Origin: Sphingomonas sp. BK580
GTDB lineage: Bacteria > Pseudomonadota > Alphaproteobacteria > Sphingomonadales > Sphingomonadaceae
Assembly: GCF_014194975.1 (NCBI RefSeq)
Contig: NZ_JACIAY010000015.1
Coordinates: 1 to 64,000 of the forward strand
Direction: 5' to 3'
DNA: 64,000 bases
Positions 8,651-16,980 of this stretch are shown here, in pieces. Position 1 is the first letter of the stretch. The number at the start of each line of letters is the position of its first letter. The translations under genes were made by a program, and so were the position numbers. The notes under the pieces were generated by a model, which worked only from the letters and a program-made list of their open reading frames with translations, ran no database searches and was not told where the DNA came from.

Positions 8651-9895
8651 GTGCTGAGCGGCCCCTCGGCGCGGATCCTCGCCGGGCTGGTGCTCGGGCT
8701 GGTCGCGGGCGCGCTGCTCGCGGGCAGCGCGGCGGCGCCCGCGGTCGCCGGTGTTGCCAAGCCGGTCGGCCGCTTGTGGCTCGATTCACTCACGATGACG
8801 GTGGTGCCGCTGGTCTTCTCGCTGCTCGTCACCGGGGTGATGCGCGCCGCCGAGCAGGCCGCGGGCGGGCGGCTCGCGGCGCGCGCGCTCGGCTGGTTCG
8901 CGGTGCTGCTGCTCGCGGCGGCGCTGGTCGGCGCCGCGACCACCGCGCTGCTGCTCCAGCTCGCGCCGCTGCCCGCGGCCGCGGCAGCGCTGCCCGCCGC
9001 GGTGAGCGGGCCCGGTCCAGCGGTGCCCGCCGCGTCCGACTGGCTCGGCAGCATCGTGCCGACCAACCCCGTGCGCGCCGCGGCCGAGAGCGCGATGGTG
9101 CCGCTGGTCGTCTTCGCGCTGCTGTTCGGCCTCGCCGCCAACGGGATCGAGCCCGGCCCGCGCGCCGCACTCGCGCAGGTGTTCACCGGCGTGGCGCAGA
9201 CGATGCTGCGGATCGTCGGCTGGGTGCTGTGGGTGGCGCCGCTCGGCGTCTTCGCGCTCGCGATCGCGGTCGGGCTGGTGCTCGGCGGGGGCGCGGCGGG
9301 GGTGCTGGCGCATTATGTCGCGGTGATCGTCGGCGCCGCGCTCGCCTCGATCGCGCTCGCCTACGCCGCGGCGGCGCTGCTCGGCCGGATCAGCCCGCTC
9401 GCCTTCGCGCGCGCCGCGCTGCCGGCGCAGGTCATCGCGGTGAGCACGCAGTCCTCGCTCGCCTCGCTGCCCGCGATGGTGGCGGCGGCGCCGGCGCTGC
9501 GGGTGCGCGACGAGGCCGCGGGCGTGGTGCTGCCGCTCGCGGTGTCGCTGTTCCGCGCCACGACCGCGGCCGCCAATGTCGCGGTCGCGACCTATCTCGC
9601 CGCGGTGCACGGCGTCGCGCTCGGTCCGGCGACGCTGGGGCTGGGCGCGGTGGTCGCGGCGGCGGTGAGCGTCGCCGCGGTCGGGTTGCCGGCGCAGGTG
9701 TCGTTCTTCGCGGTGATCGCGCCGGTCTGCCTCGCCATGGGCGTGCCCGCGACGCTGCTGCCGCTGCTGTTGGCGATCGAGACGGTGCCCGACATCTTCC
9801 GCACGCTCGGCAACGTCACCGCCGACCTGGCGGTGCTGCGCATCGTCGGCGTGCGCGACCTCGGCGCGAGATCGTCGCCCGAGACAATCGCCTGA
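8651..9895 (+). CDS. Dicarboxylate/amino-acid:cation symporter (SDF family)
   Basis: A polytopic inner-membrane carrier, 414 aa, GTG start at 8651, of the GltP/DctA type. Recognisable parts are NPVRAAAESAMVPLVV, the HP1-like VSTQSSLASLP, and the TM8 segment with PDIFRTLGNVTAD. The conserved NMDGT motif of TM7, which helps bind sodium in GltPh and relatives, is replaced by FRATT after PLAVSL. This carrier therefore may use protons or an altered ion site. It is the last gene of the plus-strand cluster, 36 nt after the PaiB-like gene. The substrate is unknown; carboxylates or amino acids are typical of the family. Confidence 0.87.
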   Translation: MLSGPSARILAGLVLGLVAGALLAGSAAAPAVAGVAKPVGRLWLDSLTMTVVPLVFSLLVTGVMRAAEQAAGGRLAARALGWFAVLLLAAALVGAATTALLLQLAPLPAAAAALPAAVSGPGPAVPAASDWLGSIVPTNPVRAAAESAMVPLVVFALLFGLAANGIEPGPRAALAQVFTGVAQTMLRIVGWVLWVAPLGVFALAIAVGLVLGGGAAGVLAHYVAVIVGAALASIALAYAAAALLGRISPLAFARAALPAQVIAVSTQSSLASLPAMVAAAPALRVRDEAAGVVLPLAVSLFRATTAAANVAVATYLAAVHGVALGPATLGLGAVVAAAVSVAAVGLPAQVSFFAVIAPVCLAMGVPATLLPLLLAIETVPDIFRTLGNVTADLAVLRIVGVRDLGARSSPETIA

Positions 9896-10223
9896 CATCC
9901 GAGGGGGCCATAAGGTGATAGCGACCCCAGCCACCTCACTAGCGGAGCGCCTAGAGCGACGCCGATAAGGGGGCGACCATCAGATGGATGAACGTCCGGA
10001 GATGGAGAGTGGTCGAGGTGGCGCTGTCAGAGCTAGTGCACCTGCGGCGCTCGCCGGGGTAGAGGAGCCGCATGCCCCGCCCGAGGCCAACGTTTATCGG
10101 TCCCGAGCGGGAAAGCTACCCTAAGCATCTTCAAGAGCTCACTCGCGTCACACTATCTTAAAGGGTCCCCGATAGCTGGGCGATTGATCCAGGATAAGGG
10201 CCTGGCGCTTGGTCGGGGGACAT
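9896..10223. other. Intergenic stretch before the tad genes
   Basis: This 328-bp stretch has no supported gene. The last bases before 10224 carry GGGGGA, which serves as the ribosome binding site of tadG. A promoter for the tad genes must lie here, but I see no clear -35/-10 pair. Codon-like structure is absent in all frames. Confidence 0.4.
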
Positions 10224-12224
10224 ATGCCGAGGGTTCAGACCGGACTGCTGCGTCGTCTGGCACGCAGCCGACGCGGTAACGTGATGATCCTGTCGGCACT
10301 CAGCATCATGCTGCTGCTGGGCATGGGGGGCGGCGCTCTGGATCTCAGCCGGATCTACCTGGTAAAGACCCGGATGCAGCAGGGTTGCGACGCGGGGGTG
10401 CTCGCGTTCCGCAAGTCGATGCAGGGTACCAACGTCACGCCGACGACCTATTCGACCGCGCTCGCCTACTTCAACGCGAACTTCTCGCCGGGCCGCTACG
10501 GCTCCGAGAACACCCTTTTCCCCGCGCCGACCGTGGACGCCAACGTCGTGGTCCATGGAACGGCATCGACCTCTGTGCCGATGTCGCTGATGCGGATCTT
10601 CGGCTTCAGGCAGATCGCGCTGACCGCCAAGTGCGACGCGCAGCTCCAGCTGCCGAACACCGACGTCATGTTCGTGCTGGATACGACCGGGTCGATGACC
10701 TTATCGAATCCGGGCGACTCCACCAACCGCATCACCGGCCTGCGCAACGCGGTCCTCAACTTCTACAACACGCTGGAGCAGGCGAAGATCGCGGGCACGC
10801 AGGTACGCTACGGCTTCGTGCCTTATTCGAACACCGTCAACGTCGGCATGCTGTTGAAGCGCGATTGGATGGTGGACGACTGGACCTACCAGTCGCGTCA
10901 ATTCGATCGTCAGGAAAAGGAGCAGACCGGCACGGAGAAAGCCGAAAGCGATAGCTACTCCGCTTGGTCGCCGTCCTCACCCACGATCTCGACGAGCTAT
11001 GGCGACCCCGAAAATTGTGTGGCGCCTGCTAACAAAACGACGACGACGGGTGCGCGTGAAGACGCATGGAGCCCATCAGAAACTGCCGTCCCGCGCACTA
11101 AGGTTTACTATCGAACGTTCGGAGGCGACACCTACTCTGCAAGTTCGGACAGCAGCGGTCAGTGCATCATCACGAGAAACAACTATCCGACCACCAATCA
11201 GCAGCAGACGCGCACGATCAGCGCAAATCCGAAAGCGGGTCAACCGATCTACTCGACCAGGAATTTCTTCTGGTATCGTCCGACCAGCTACTCTGTCGCC
11301 GCCTTCAAGGGCACGGCCGCGAACGGCCTCATGGCGGGCGCATCCAACGTTGCCATGGCCAACGTCAATGCGCCGTCTGGTTCGAACACGACGGGAAGCG
11401 ATCAGAAGGTCTCGTGGACGGCGTCGAACGCCTGCATCGAGGAACGCAAGACACTGCGCGCCAACGAGGCAGGCACGGCCTGGGACATGGACGTTGACAC
11501 GGTGCCGACCCCTGGCAACCCGGATACGCAATGGCGGCCGGTGCTCCCGGCGCTGGTGTTCGCCAGGCAGGTCTCGAACCTTAACGCAAGTGCGCCAACC
11601 GGCTGGAACGCCGCGGCCGTCAACACGACCAGCGGCTATCCACAGCTCTCCGGCTCCGCCTACACCAACAACCGGGCCGCGTGCCCGAGTGTCGCCCGCA
11701 AGCTTCAAAGCAAGGAGGCCGGCCTCACGGCAGCGGCCGTGAAGACCTACCTCGATGCACTCGTCACGCGCGGGCAGACCTACCATGACATCGGCTTCCT
11801 CTGGGGTCTGCGTCTCATCTCCAAGGAAGGGCTGTTCAGCAGCGAGAACACGTCGGCGCCGGACGGCAGCTCGATCGCGCGCAACATCATCTTCATGACC
11901 GACGGCGATACCGAAACCCGCATCCAGGACTATGACGCCTACGGTCTGTCCGCTCTGGACCGTCGCCGGACCGATCAGGGCTCGCTGCCCACCAACGCCC
12001 AGCAGGACACGATCGTGGAGGACCGGCTGCAGCGCTACTGCTCGGTGGCGAAGAACCAGAAGGGCATCACCGTGTGGGTCATCGCCTTCGGCACGAATCT
12101 CACGCCCCTGCTGCGGGATTGCGCCTCGCAGGGACGCGCCTTCCAGGCGAACAACAGCCAGCAGCTCAACGAGACCTTCGCCGAGATCGCGGCCAAGATC
12201 GCGCAGCTGAGGCTCACGCGATGA
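10224..12224 (+). CDS. TadG-like pilus protein with von Willebrand A domain
   Basis: A membrane-anchored, mostly periplasmic protein of about 666 aa. The N-terminus is a TadE/TadG prepilin-like segment (RRGNVMILSALSIMLLLGMG) with one transmembrane helix. A vWA domain starts near residue 147 with the MIDAS-type motif DTTGS (153-157) and resumes with MTDGDTET near the C-terminus; a long Ser/Thr-rich insertion separates the two halves. TadG proteins assist assembly of Flp/Tad pili at the envelope. The ATG at 10224 follows GGGGGA at suitable spacing. It overlaps the next gene by ATGA, so three tad genes form one translationally coupled unit. Core Tad genes (flp, cpaA-E) are absent nearby. Confidence 0.88.
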   Translation: MPRVQTGLLRRLARSRRGNVMILSALSIMLLLGMGGGALDLSRIYLVKTRMQQGCDAGVLAFRKSMQGTNVTPTTYSTALAYFNANFSPGRYGSENTLFPAPTVDANVVVHGTASTSVPMSLMRIFGFRQIALTAKCDAQLQLPNTDVMFVLDTTGSMTLSNPGDSTNRITGLRNAVLNFYNTLEQAKIAGTQVRYGFVPYSNTVNVGMLLKRDWMVDDWTYQSRQFDRQEKEQTGTEKAESDSYSAWSPSSPTISTSYGDPENCVAPANKTTTTGAREDAWSPSETAVPRTKVYYRTFGGDTYSASSDSSGQCIITRNNYPTTNQQQTRTISANPKAGQPIYSTRNFFWYRPTSYSVAAFKGTAANGLMAGASNVAMANVNAPSGSNTTGSDQKVSWTASNACIEERKTLRANEAGTAWDMDVDTVPTPGNPDTQWRPVLPALVFARQVSNLNASAPTGWNAAAVNTTSGYPQLSGSAYTNNRAACPSVARKLQSKEAGLTAAAVKTYLDALVTRGQTYHDIGFLWGLRLISKEGLFSSENTSAPDGSSIARNIIFMTDGDTETRIQDYDAYGLSALDRRRTDQGSLPTNAQQDTIVEDRLQRYCSVAKNQKGITVWVIAFGTNLTPLLRDCASQGRAFQANNSQQLNETFAEIAAKIAQLRLTR

Positions 12225-12817
12225 GAGCGTCGACACTCGCACGGCTGCTGCGTTCGACGCGCGGTGCGACGATGATCGAGTTCGCCTTGGTCGCGCCGCT
12301 GCTGATCCTCATGCTCCTCGGCGGGCTCGAGGTCGCTCACACGATGTACGTGCGCTCGGCGCTGGTCGGAGCACTGCAGAAAGCTGCCCGCGACATCAGC
12401 CTCGAAGGGGCGAGCGCTGGGGCCCGTCAGGACGCGATCGCCGCCAGCGTCGCGGACGCGGTTCACCAGATCATCCCAGGCGCCAGCGTGACATTGGGCT
12501 CGAAGAGCTACCGTGATTACCGGAATGTGGCCGATCCAGCTGAGGAATATAACGACGCCAATCATAACGGCCGCTGCGACCATGGTGAAGCCTTCGTCGA
12601 CAGCAACCGCAACGGCAAATGGGACCTCGATGGCTCGGTAAATGGCCGAGGAAACGCGCGGGATGTTGTCCTTCTCATAGCGACGGTCAGCTACACCCGA
12701 CTCGGGTTGACCACCTTGCTTGCCGCTGCGCCGCGAACCGTACTCACGGCGAAAACGCTGATCCGAAATCAGCCGAACGATCAACAAGCCGATCCGCCGA
12801 CGGGGACCTGCCCATGA
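12221..12817 (+). CDS. TadE-like protein with two EF-hand-like loops
   Basis: A protein of 198 aa. The TadE signature lies at residues 13-40 (TRGATMIEFALVAPLLILML), a prepilin-like membrane helix preceded by a short basic tail. The periplasmic part carries two adjacent calcium-loop-like motifs, DANHNGRCDHGE (112-123) and DSNRNGKWDLDG (127-137), each with acidic or Asn residues at positions 1, 3, 5 and 9 and Gly at 6. The end (VVLLIATVSYTRLGLTTLL) is TadE-like. It overlaps tadG (ATGA, 12221) and the following tadE (ATGA, 12814). Predicted to be a minor pseudopilin-like subunit; calcium binding is inferred from the motifs. Confidence 0.85.
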   Translation: MRASTLARLLRSTRGATMIEFALVAPLLILMLLGGLEVAHTMYVRSALVGALQKAARDISLEGASAGARQDAIAASVADAVHQIIPGASVTLGSKSYRDYRNVADPAEEYNDANHNGRCDHGEAFVDSNRNGKWDLDGSVNGRGNARDVVLLIATVSYTRLGLTTLLAAAPRTVLTAKTLIRNQPNDQQADPPTGTCP

Positions 12818-13464
12818 CGATTGCCGTCACGCTCGCGGGCAAGCTGAAGCGCGATAATCGCGGGATCGCGCTGCTCGAGTTCGGGCTGTGCCTGCCGCTG
12901 TTGCTCATCGTCACGCTGTGGACGTTCGAGTATGTTAATTATTGCATCGTCGTGCAGCAGATCAGCCAGCTCGCTCTGCAGGTCTCGGACAACGCAGCAC
13001 GCATCGGCACGCAGAATTCTATTCAGACGCAGATCGACGAGAAGCAGATCAATGACCTGTTTCAAGGAGCCGGCCTGCAGAGCGGACCGCTGGCGCTTGC
13101 TCAGAACGGGCGCGTCATGCTGACCAGTCTCGAGGTCGATGCTGACCAGCCACACGGTCAATATCTGCATTGGCAGCGCTGCTACGGCGCCTTACACTAT
13201 CAGTCGAGCTATGGCCGCCAAGGCGCCGGCAAGGGAAACAACGACGTCAACGGCATGGGGCCAGGGAATGCCCGTATCGTCGCGGCGCCGGGCTCACCCG
13301 CCATGTTCGTCGAGATCTTCTACCGCTACCAGCCCTTGATCTCCGCTCACTTCGCTCCAGCTGATACAATCCATGAGATTGCGGCGATGATGGTGCGCGA
13401 CAACCGCGACACGTCTGATCCTGGCGTCAATCCCGTTGATGGCGTCCAAGCGTCGATGTGTTGA
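12814..13464 (+). CDS. TadE/TadF-like protein
   Basis: A protein of 216 aa. The N-terminal segment RDNRGIALLEFGLCLPLLL followed by IVTLWTFEYVNY (residues about 14-45) is the TadE/F-type prepilin-like helix. The rest is a predicted periplasmic domain with few recognisable motifs and one C-terminal Cys. The start ATG at 12814 overlaps the stop of the preceding tadE (ATGA). Together with TadG and the first TadE it probably forms an envelope sub-complex of a Tad/Flp pilus whose secretion machinery is encoded elsewhere; the cpaF at 54475-56001 is one candidate partner. Confidence 0.82.
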   Translation: MTIAVTLAGKLKRDNRGIALLEFGLCLPLLLIVTLWTFEYVNYCIVVQQISQLALQVSDNAARIGTQNSIQTQIDEKQINDLFQGAGLQSGPLALAQNGRVMLTSLEVDADQPHGQYLHWQRCYGALHYQSSYGRQGAGKGNNDVNGMGPGNARIVAAPGSPAMFVEIFYRYQPLISAHFAPADTIHEIAAMMVRDNRDTSDPGVNPVDGVQASMC

Positions 13465-13969
13465 CAAGAGAGACGTGTTCCCAGGCGCCATCGCGGCGAC
13501 TGGTGAGGCTGAACTACAATGTCGATACTCGTCGACGCATGCTCCACGCCTACAGGCGTTCGGTGCGGCGAGCCGGTGAGGAGGTGCGCGCAGGGCTTGG
13601 CGCTCTTCGAACCCGAACGCTGAGTGCCGGGGCCCTCGCCGTCTCGGGTAACCGTCGATTAGGCGAATGGCAGAGCACTGGGAAGCTCGTTGAGCCTTCA
13701 GTTCGACGATGAACTAATGTCGCAAGGTGTCAGGCAGGAAGAAAGGCCTGGGCGACGAGCTCTGGATCTCCGCACAGGAGGGAAGGGGGCGTAAGCCCCT
13801 TGCTCCCTGGCGGGCGGCCTCGCGTGATGGCGTGCCTCGTCGTTCGTTCAGCCGGGCCGGCAACGGCGAGCGCGCGCACGCCGGTCAGATCAGGCTCGGG
13901 CCACGCTTCTGGCTTCTAGAAGCAGCGGCCGGGATGGCGATCACAAGATGGTCGCAGGGCTCACTTGCG
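13465..13969. other. Structured non-coding stretch, unassigned
   Basis: This 505-bp gap has open frames on the plus strand, but they lack convincing starts and conserved-looking content. The sequence is rich in short inverted repeats. The clearest is at 13783-13801, an AAGGGGGC/GCCCCTT stem (one G:T pair) closed by a GTAA loop of GNRA type and flanked by a further GGGA/TCCC pairing. A GTGCG at 13563 resembles the 5' end of bacterial group II introns. I cannot assign the stretch to any RNA family and see no reverse transcriptase gene. Confidence 0.4.
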
Positions 13970-14467
13970 CTAACGCTGGCGGAGGGTCACGGTCAGGCCG
14001 CCATCCGCCTTGATCGTCTTGGACGAACCCGCCTCGAGCGGAAAGGTCTCGTTGAACGACACCGTCCGAGACCCGCCGCGACAGTCGGTACTGTCAAGCT
14101 GGCGTTCCCATGTCACGCGGGCCGAGACAAGCGATGCGGGTCCATCGCGCATTGACAGGCTGATCGACAATAGCTGGCGATTGCTGTTGTCGTAGCCCCG
14201 TTCCGAGGCCGCACATTGAGCGGGCGGCGCATCGGACTGGCGGTGATCGAGCGAGGCGCCGTTTTGCGTCGACACCCGCATCGGTCCGGACCACAACAGT
14301 TGGTCGCCGCCGCGCACCTCGACGTCGAAAATTGCCGACCTGACCGGCTCGAGTGGGGAGGCGCTTCGCGAAGGATAGCCGTGAGACGGTGTGTACAATA
14401 CAACCGGGGGTGGCGTCGTCACGCTGGCGGCTTGCGCCGCGACGATCCCTAACAGTGACGTCAACAT
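13970..14467 (-). CDS. Small secreted protein, function unknown
   Basis: A protein of 165 aa starting with a signal peptide (MLTSLLGIVAAQAAS). The mature part has alternating beta-strand-like segments (FDVEVRGGDQLLWSGPMRVS), two cysteines (C85 and C129, a possible disulphide) and a C-terminal GGLTVTLRQR. The layout resembles short periplasmic beta-sandwich proteins common in sphingomonads, but I do not recognise a named family. It stands alone between the non-coding stretch and the glycoside hydrolase operon, on the same strand as the latter but separated by 212 bp. GGGGAC about 6 nt before the ATG gives a weak ribosome binding site. Confidence 0.7.
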   Translation of the reverse strand: MLTSLLGIVAAQAASVTTPPPVVLYTPSHGYPSRSASPLEPVRSAIFDVEVRGGDQLLWSGPMRVSTQNGASLDHRQSDAPPAQCAASERGYDNSNRQLLSISLSMRDGPASLVSARVTWERQLDSTDCRGGSRTVSFNETFPLEAGSSKTIKADGGLTVTLRQR

Positions 14468-14679
14468 CCGCTGTCCCCACAGATCTAAATATCACGGCGG
14501 CATCATGGAGCCCTGATGGATAAACAATCATTACCGTCGCCGTTCGCACGCAGGGCGCTCGGGAGCACTTGTAGCGCAGCCGACCTGCCCGCGCGGTTGA
14601 TCCATTGTTAGAGGGCGATGCTCAAATAAGTGTGTGGTCGGATTAGCAAGCGGCCGGCACATCGATGATCAGACTTGTA

Positions 14680-16863
14680 CTATCTTAAAAGATCACGCGT
14701 AGCCTCTATACGAAGCTCCGCAAAGTACGGCGTGCTCGTGCGCTTGTCGTCCTGTCCGGCCAGGAGACCAGCCATCCCCGTACTGTAGAGGCGATTCGTT
14801 GCTGACAAGACCGGTTTGCCATCCACAAGGCCAGTCAGGGTCTCGCCTTCCATCCACAGCGTCAGCCGTACCCAGTTATTACCTCCGATCGCAGCCTTGG
14901 CATTATCGAGAAGCAACTCACCTCCTTCACCCTCGGACTTGCCCGCAGCAATGAGCCTTCGTTGTTCTGCGTCACCGACCAGCTCTTTAGGATCTTTCTT
15001 GCCACGAATGGCTACCAGTCGACACTCGCCTGTATGATGAAGTTCGAGGTAATATCCCCTGGGGATTGAGCCATAGCCGGTGCCCACGTGGTTGATCCGG
15101 CCCATGACGCCGGCCGTGTCGCCGGGTTGAAGCCAAACGTCGGCACTGACTTCGTAATCTGACCAGTTGCTGTCACCGATGATTGTGTATGGCTGCCATT
15201 CGGGAGCCCAAGAGAGAGTGGGTCTGGGAACCACCTGCCGCAGGCATGTTCCCGGCTTCCCGTCCGGTCGCTTCGAGAGCTCGAAGGCGCCTAAGATGTC
15301 CGCCGTGAAGCGAGGAAGATATCCGCTCTCCGCCGGGTCCCTATACGAGCTGAAATCGTCGGAGTAGGGGAAAGGAAAGGGCTTTGAAGGAGGAATGTCG
15401 TCAAACTCCCCTCGACGCTGCCCCCTTGTTGTTGACAAAGTATAGATGGTGCCCGGCTCCAGTGTGAGCGTTGCACGCCCATCTTTTACAGTGAGGTCTG
15501 ACTGTCGAACGAACTGCTCGGTGGCGTCACTCCTCCAAACGGACAAAGGGACGGTTGACAGGCCGCCAGCGATTTCGAGTCGGAATACCTGACGGGCCTT
15601 GGCCTCGCGCGTCTCAAGAACGACGCTGAAGTCACCATCACCCGACGCTAAGGTAACGTAGGTCCCGCCCTTATTCAGCTTTCCGCTGCCGCCATCGAGA
15701 TAAGTCCAGCCAATCTCCGAAAACTGCCCGTAGTGAGCGTATCCCCAAATTGCCTCCCGCACCTTGTAGTGGCCGCTCCACGGCTCCCAAGCAAGCACGG
15801 CGGGCGGGTTCTCCGAATATGGTTCAAGAGGGTAGACGCCGCCGATATCATACCAATTGACTATCTTTGTCACGCCGCTTTCTATGAAGTTTCTATTGAA
15901 GCAGTTCACTATGCTTATGGCGCAGTCGAAGCCCTTCTTGTAGACATGATCCTCAGTGTTCCAGATCGGCTTGCCCATCCGCCTTGCGGCCTCAACAATG
16001 GCCGGGGAGGCGGGTATCTCGCTGAATGTATGGGCGCTTATGACGTCGATCGCGTCGCGCAACTCCTTGTCTTTGAGCATCGCTGAAACGAAGTTCAGCT
16101 TGTCAGGACCCCAGTTATCGAAAGCATGCAACTTCACCTTGTCAAAGTGGCGTGAGTTAAGCGCCGCCTTCAACGCTTTAGCGAAGCTGATGCTGGAACC
16201 CTTCTCATTGCGGCAGCCAATCGCGTCCAGTTCGAGGCCGTGGACGGAGCGCAGTCCCTCAAGCCACTTGATATAATAGTCCACGGCATCCTGCGACCAG
16301 AAATCGGAGTTGTTTCGCTGGCGGGTAGGACTGCCGTTGCTCTCCCCCGCACCGATCCACCCTGGTGCACTCCATGCCGTTGCGTCGAGAGACAGCTTTG
16401 GATTACGCTTCTTGGCTTCCTTGAGAACCCACCAGGTGTATCCACGATTGTAGTCGAGGTCGTCGCGGGTATGCATGTGGCTCGGCATCGATCCCTGTGT
16501 TGAATTGCCGTCGCCTGGTATCTCGACCAGCAGCGCGCTCACCGACGCGCTGAACTTGGGCCGGTAAAGGAGATCCATGATCTGACTGCGCTGGCGCTCG
16601 GGATAATCCTTCAGCAATACCGACGTCGCCCCACCGCCATTGACGACACCGATTCCATCAAACCTCTTCCCGCCCGCTGAGCCGTTGAGCTTCGCTACGT
16701 TGAGCGGCGCGGCCGGTGCGGCGACAGCACCGCTGAACGGACCGATCAAATACGCCGCCAGCGCACCACCTCCTAGAAGATAACCTCGCCTTGAGAGGAG
16801 AGGGGGCGATAGATCGTGCGCAGGCGATTCAAGTTGTAGGCTGGCAGGGTCACCATGATCCAT
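14680..16863 (-). CDS. GH59 family (galactocerebrosidase-like) beta-galactosidase, Tat-exported
   Basis: A protein of 727 aa. A twin-arginine signal (LSRRGYLLGGGALAAYLIG, residues 23-41) predicts export in folded form. The catalytic TIM barrel follows the layout of animal galactosylceramidase: FDGIGVVNGGGATS at 68-81, SHMH at 128-131, RGYTWW at 140-145, KKRNP at 151-155, and EPWSGHY further on. The acid/base is expected at E220 (CRNEKG) and the nucleophile at E304 (IWNTEDH). A central beta-sandwich and a C-terminal lectin-like domain follow (SDDFSSY; YTIIGDSNWSDYEV). GH59 enzymes release beta-galactose from galactosides such as galactosylceramide; the bacterial substrate is not known. It is the last gene of the operon. 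The coding sequence looks richer in A and T than its neighbours, suggesting transfer. GGAG lies 8 nt before the ATG. Confidence 0.88.
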   Translation of the reverse strand: MDHGDPASLQLESPAHDLSPPLLSRRGYLLGGGALAAYLIGPFSGAVAAPAAPLNVAKLNGSAGGKRFDGIGVVNGGGATSVLLKDYPERQRSQIMDLLYRPKFSASVSALLVEIPGDGNSTQGSMPSHMHTRDDLDYNRGYTWWVLKEAKKRNPKLSLDATAWSAPGWIGAGESNGSPTRQRNNSDFWSQDAVDYYIKWLEGLRSVHGLELDAIGCRNEKGSSISFAKALKAALNSRHFDKVKLHAFDNWGPDKLNFVSAMLKDKELRDAIDVISAHTFSEIPASPAIVEAARRMGKPIWNTEDHVYKKGFDCAISIVNCFNRNFIESGVTKIVNWYDIGGVYPLEPYSENPPAVLAWEPWSGHYKVREAIWGYAHYGQFSEIGWTYLDGGSGKLNKGGTYVTLASGDGDFSVVLETREAKARQVFRLEIAGGLSTVPLSVWRSDATEQFVRQSDLTVKDGRATLTLEPGTIYTLSTTRGQRRGEFDDIPPSKPFPFPYSDDFSSYRDPAESGYLPRFTADILGAFELSKRPDGKPGTCLRQVVPRPTLSWAPEWQPYTIIGDSNWSDYEVSADVWLQPGDTAGVMGRINHVGTGYGSIPRGYYLELHHTGECRLVAIRGKKDPKELVGDAEQRRLIAAGKSEGEGGELLLDNAKAAIGGNNWVRLTLWMEGETLTGLVDGKPVLSATNRLYSTGMAGLLAGQDDKRTSTPYFAELRIEATRDLLR

Positions 16864-16980
16864 CGTCGTGCTCCATGAGCTTAGCTAGAGCCTGACTTTA
16901 CAAATCAAGTCATGGCAAGAAGGGGATTGTTGCCGCTGATGGCTCGCACGTCCGGTCATCGAGGCGAGCGCGAGGGGCGT

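Noticed and set aside
13458..14155. Two plus-strand frames (13458-13712, 13727-14155) as genes
   Set aside because: They lack good starts and domains, and the second overlaps the minus-strand secreted-protein gene; the stretch looks non-coding.
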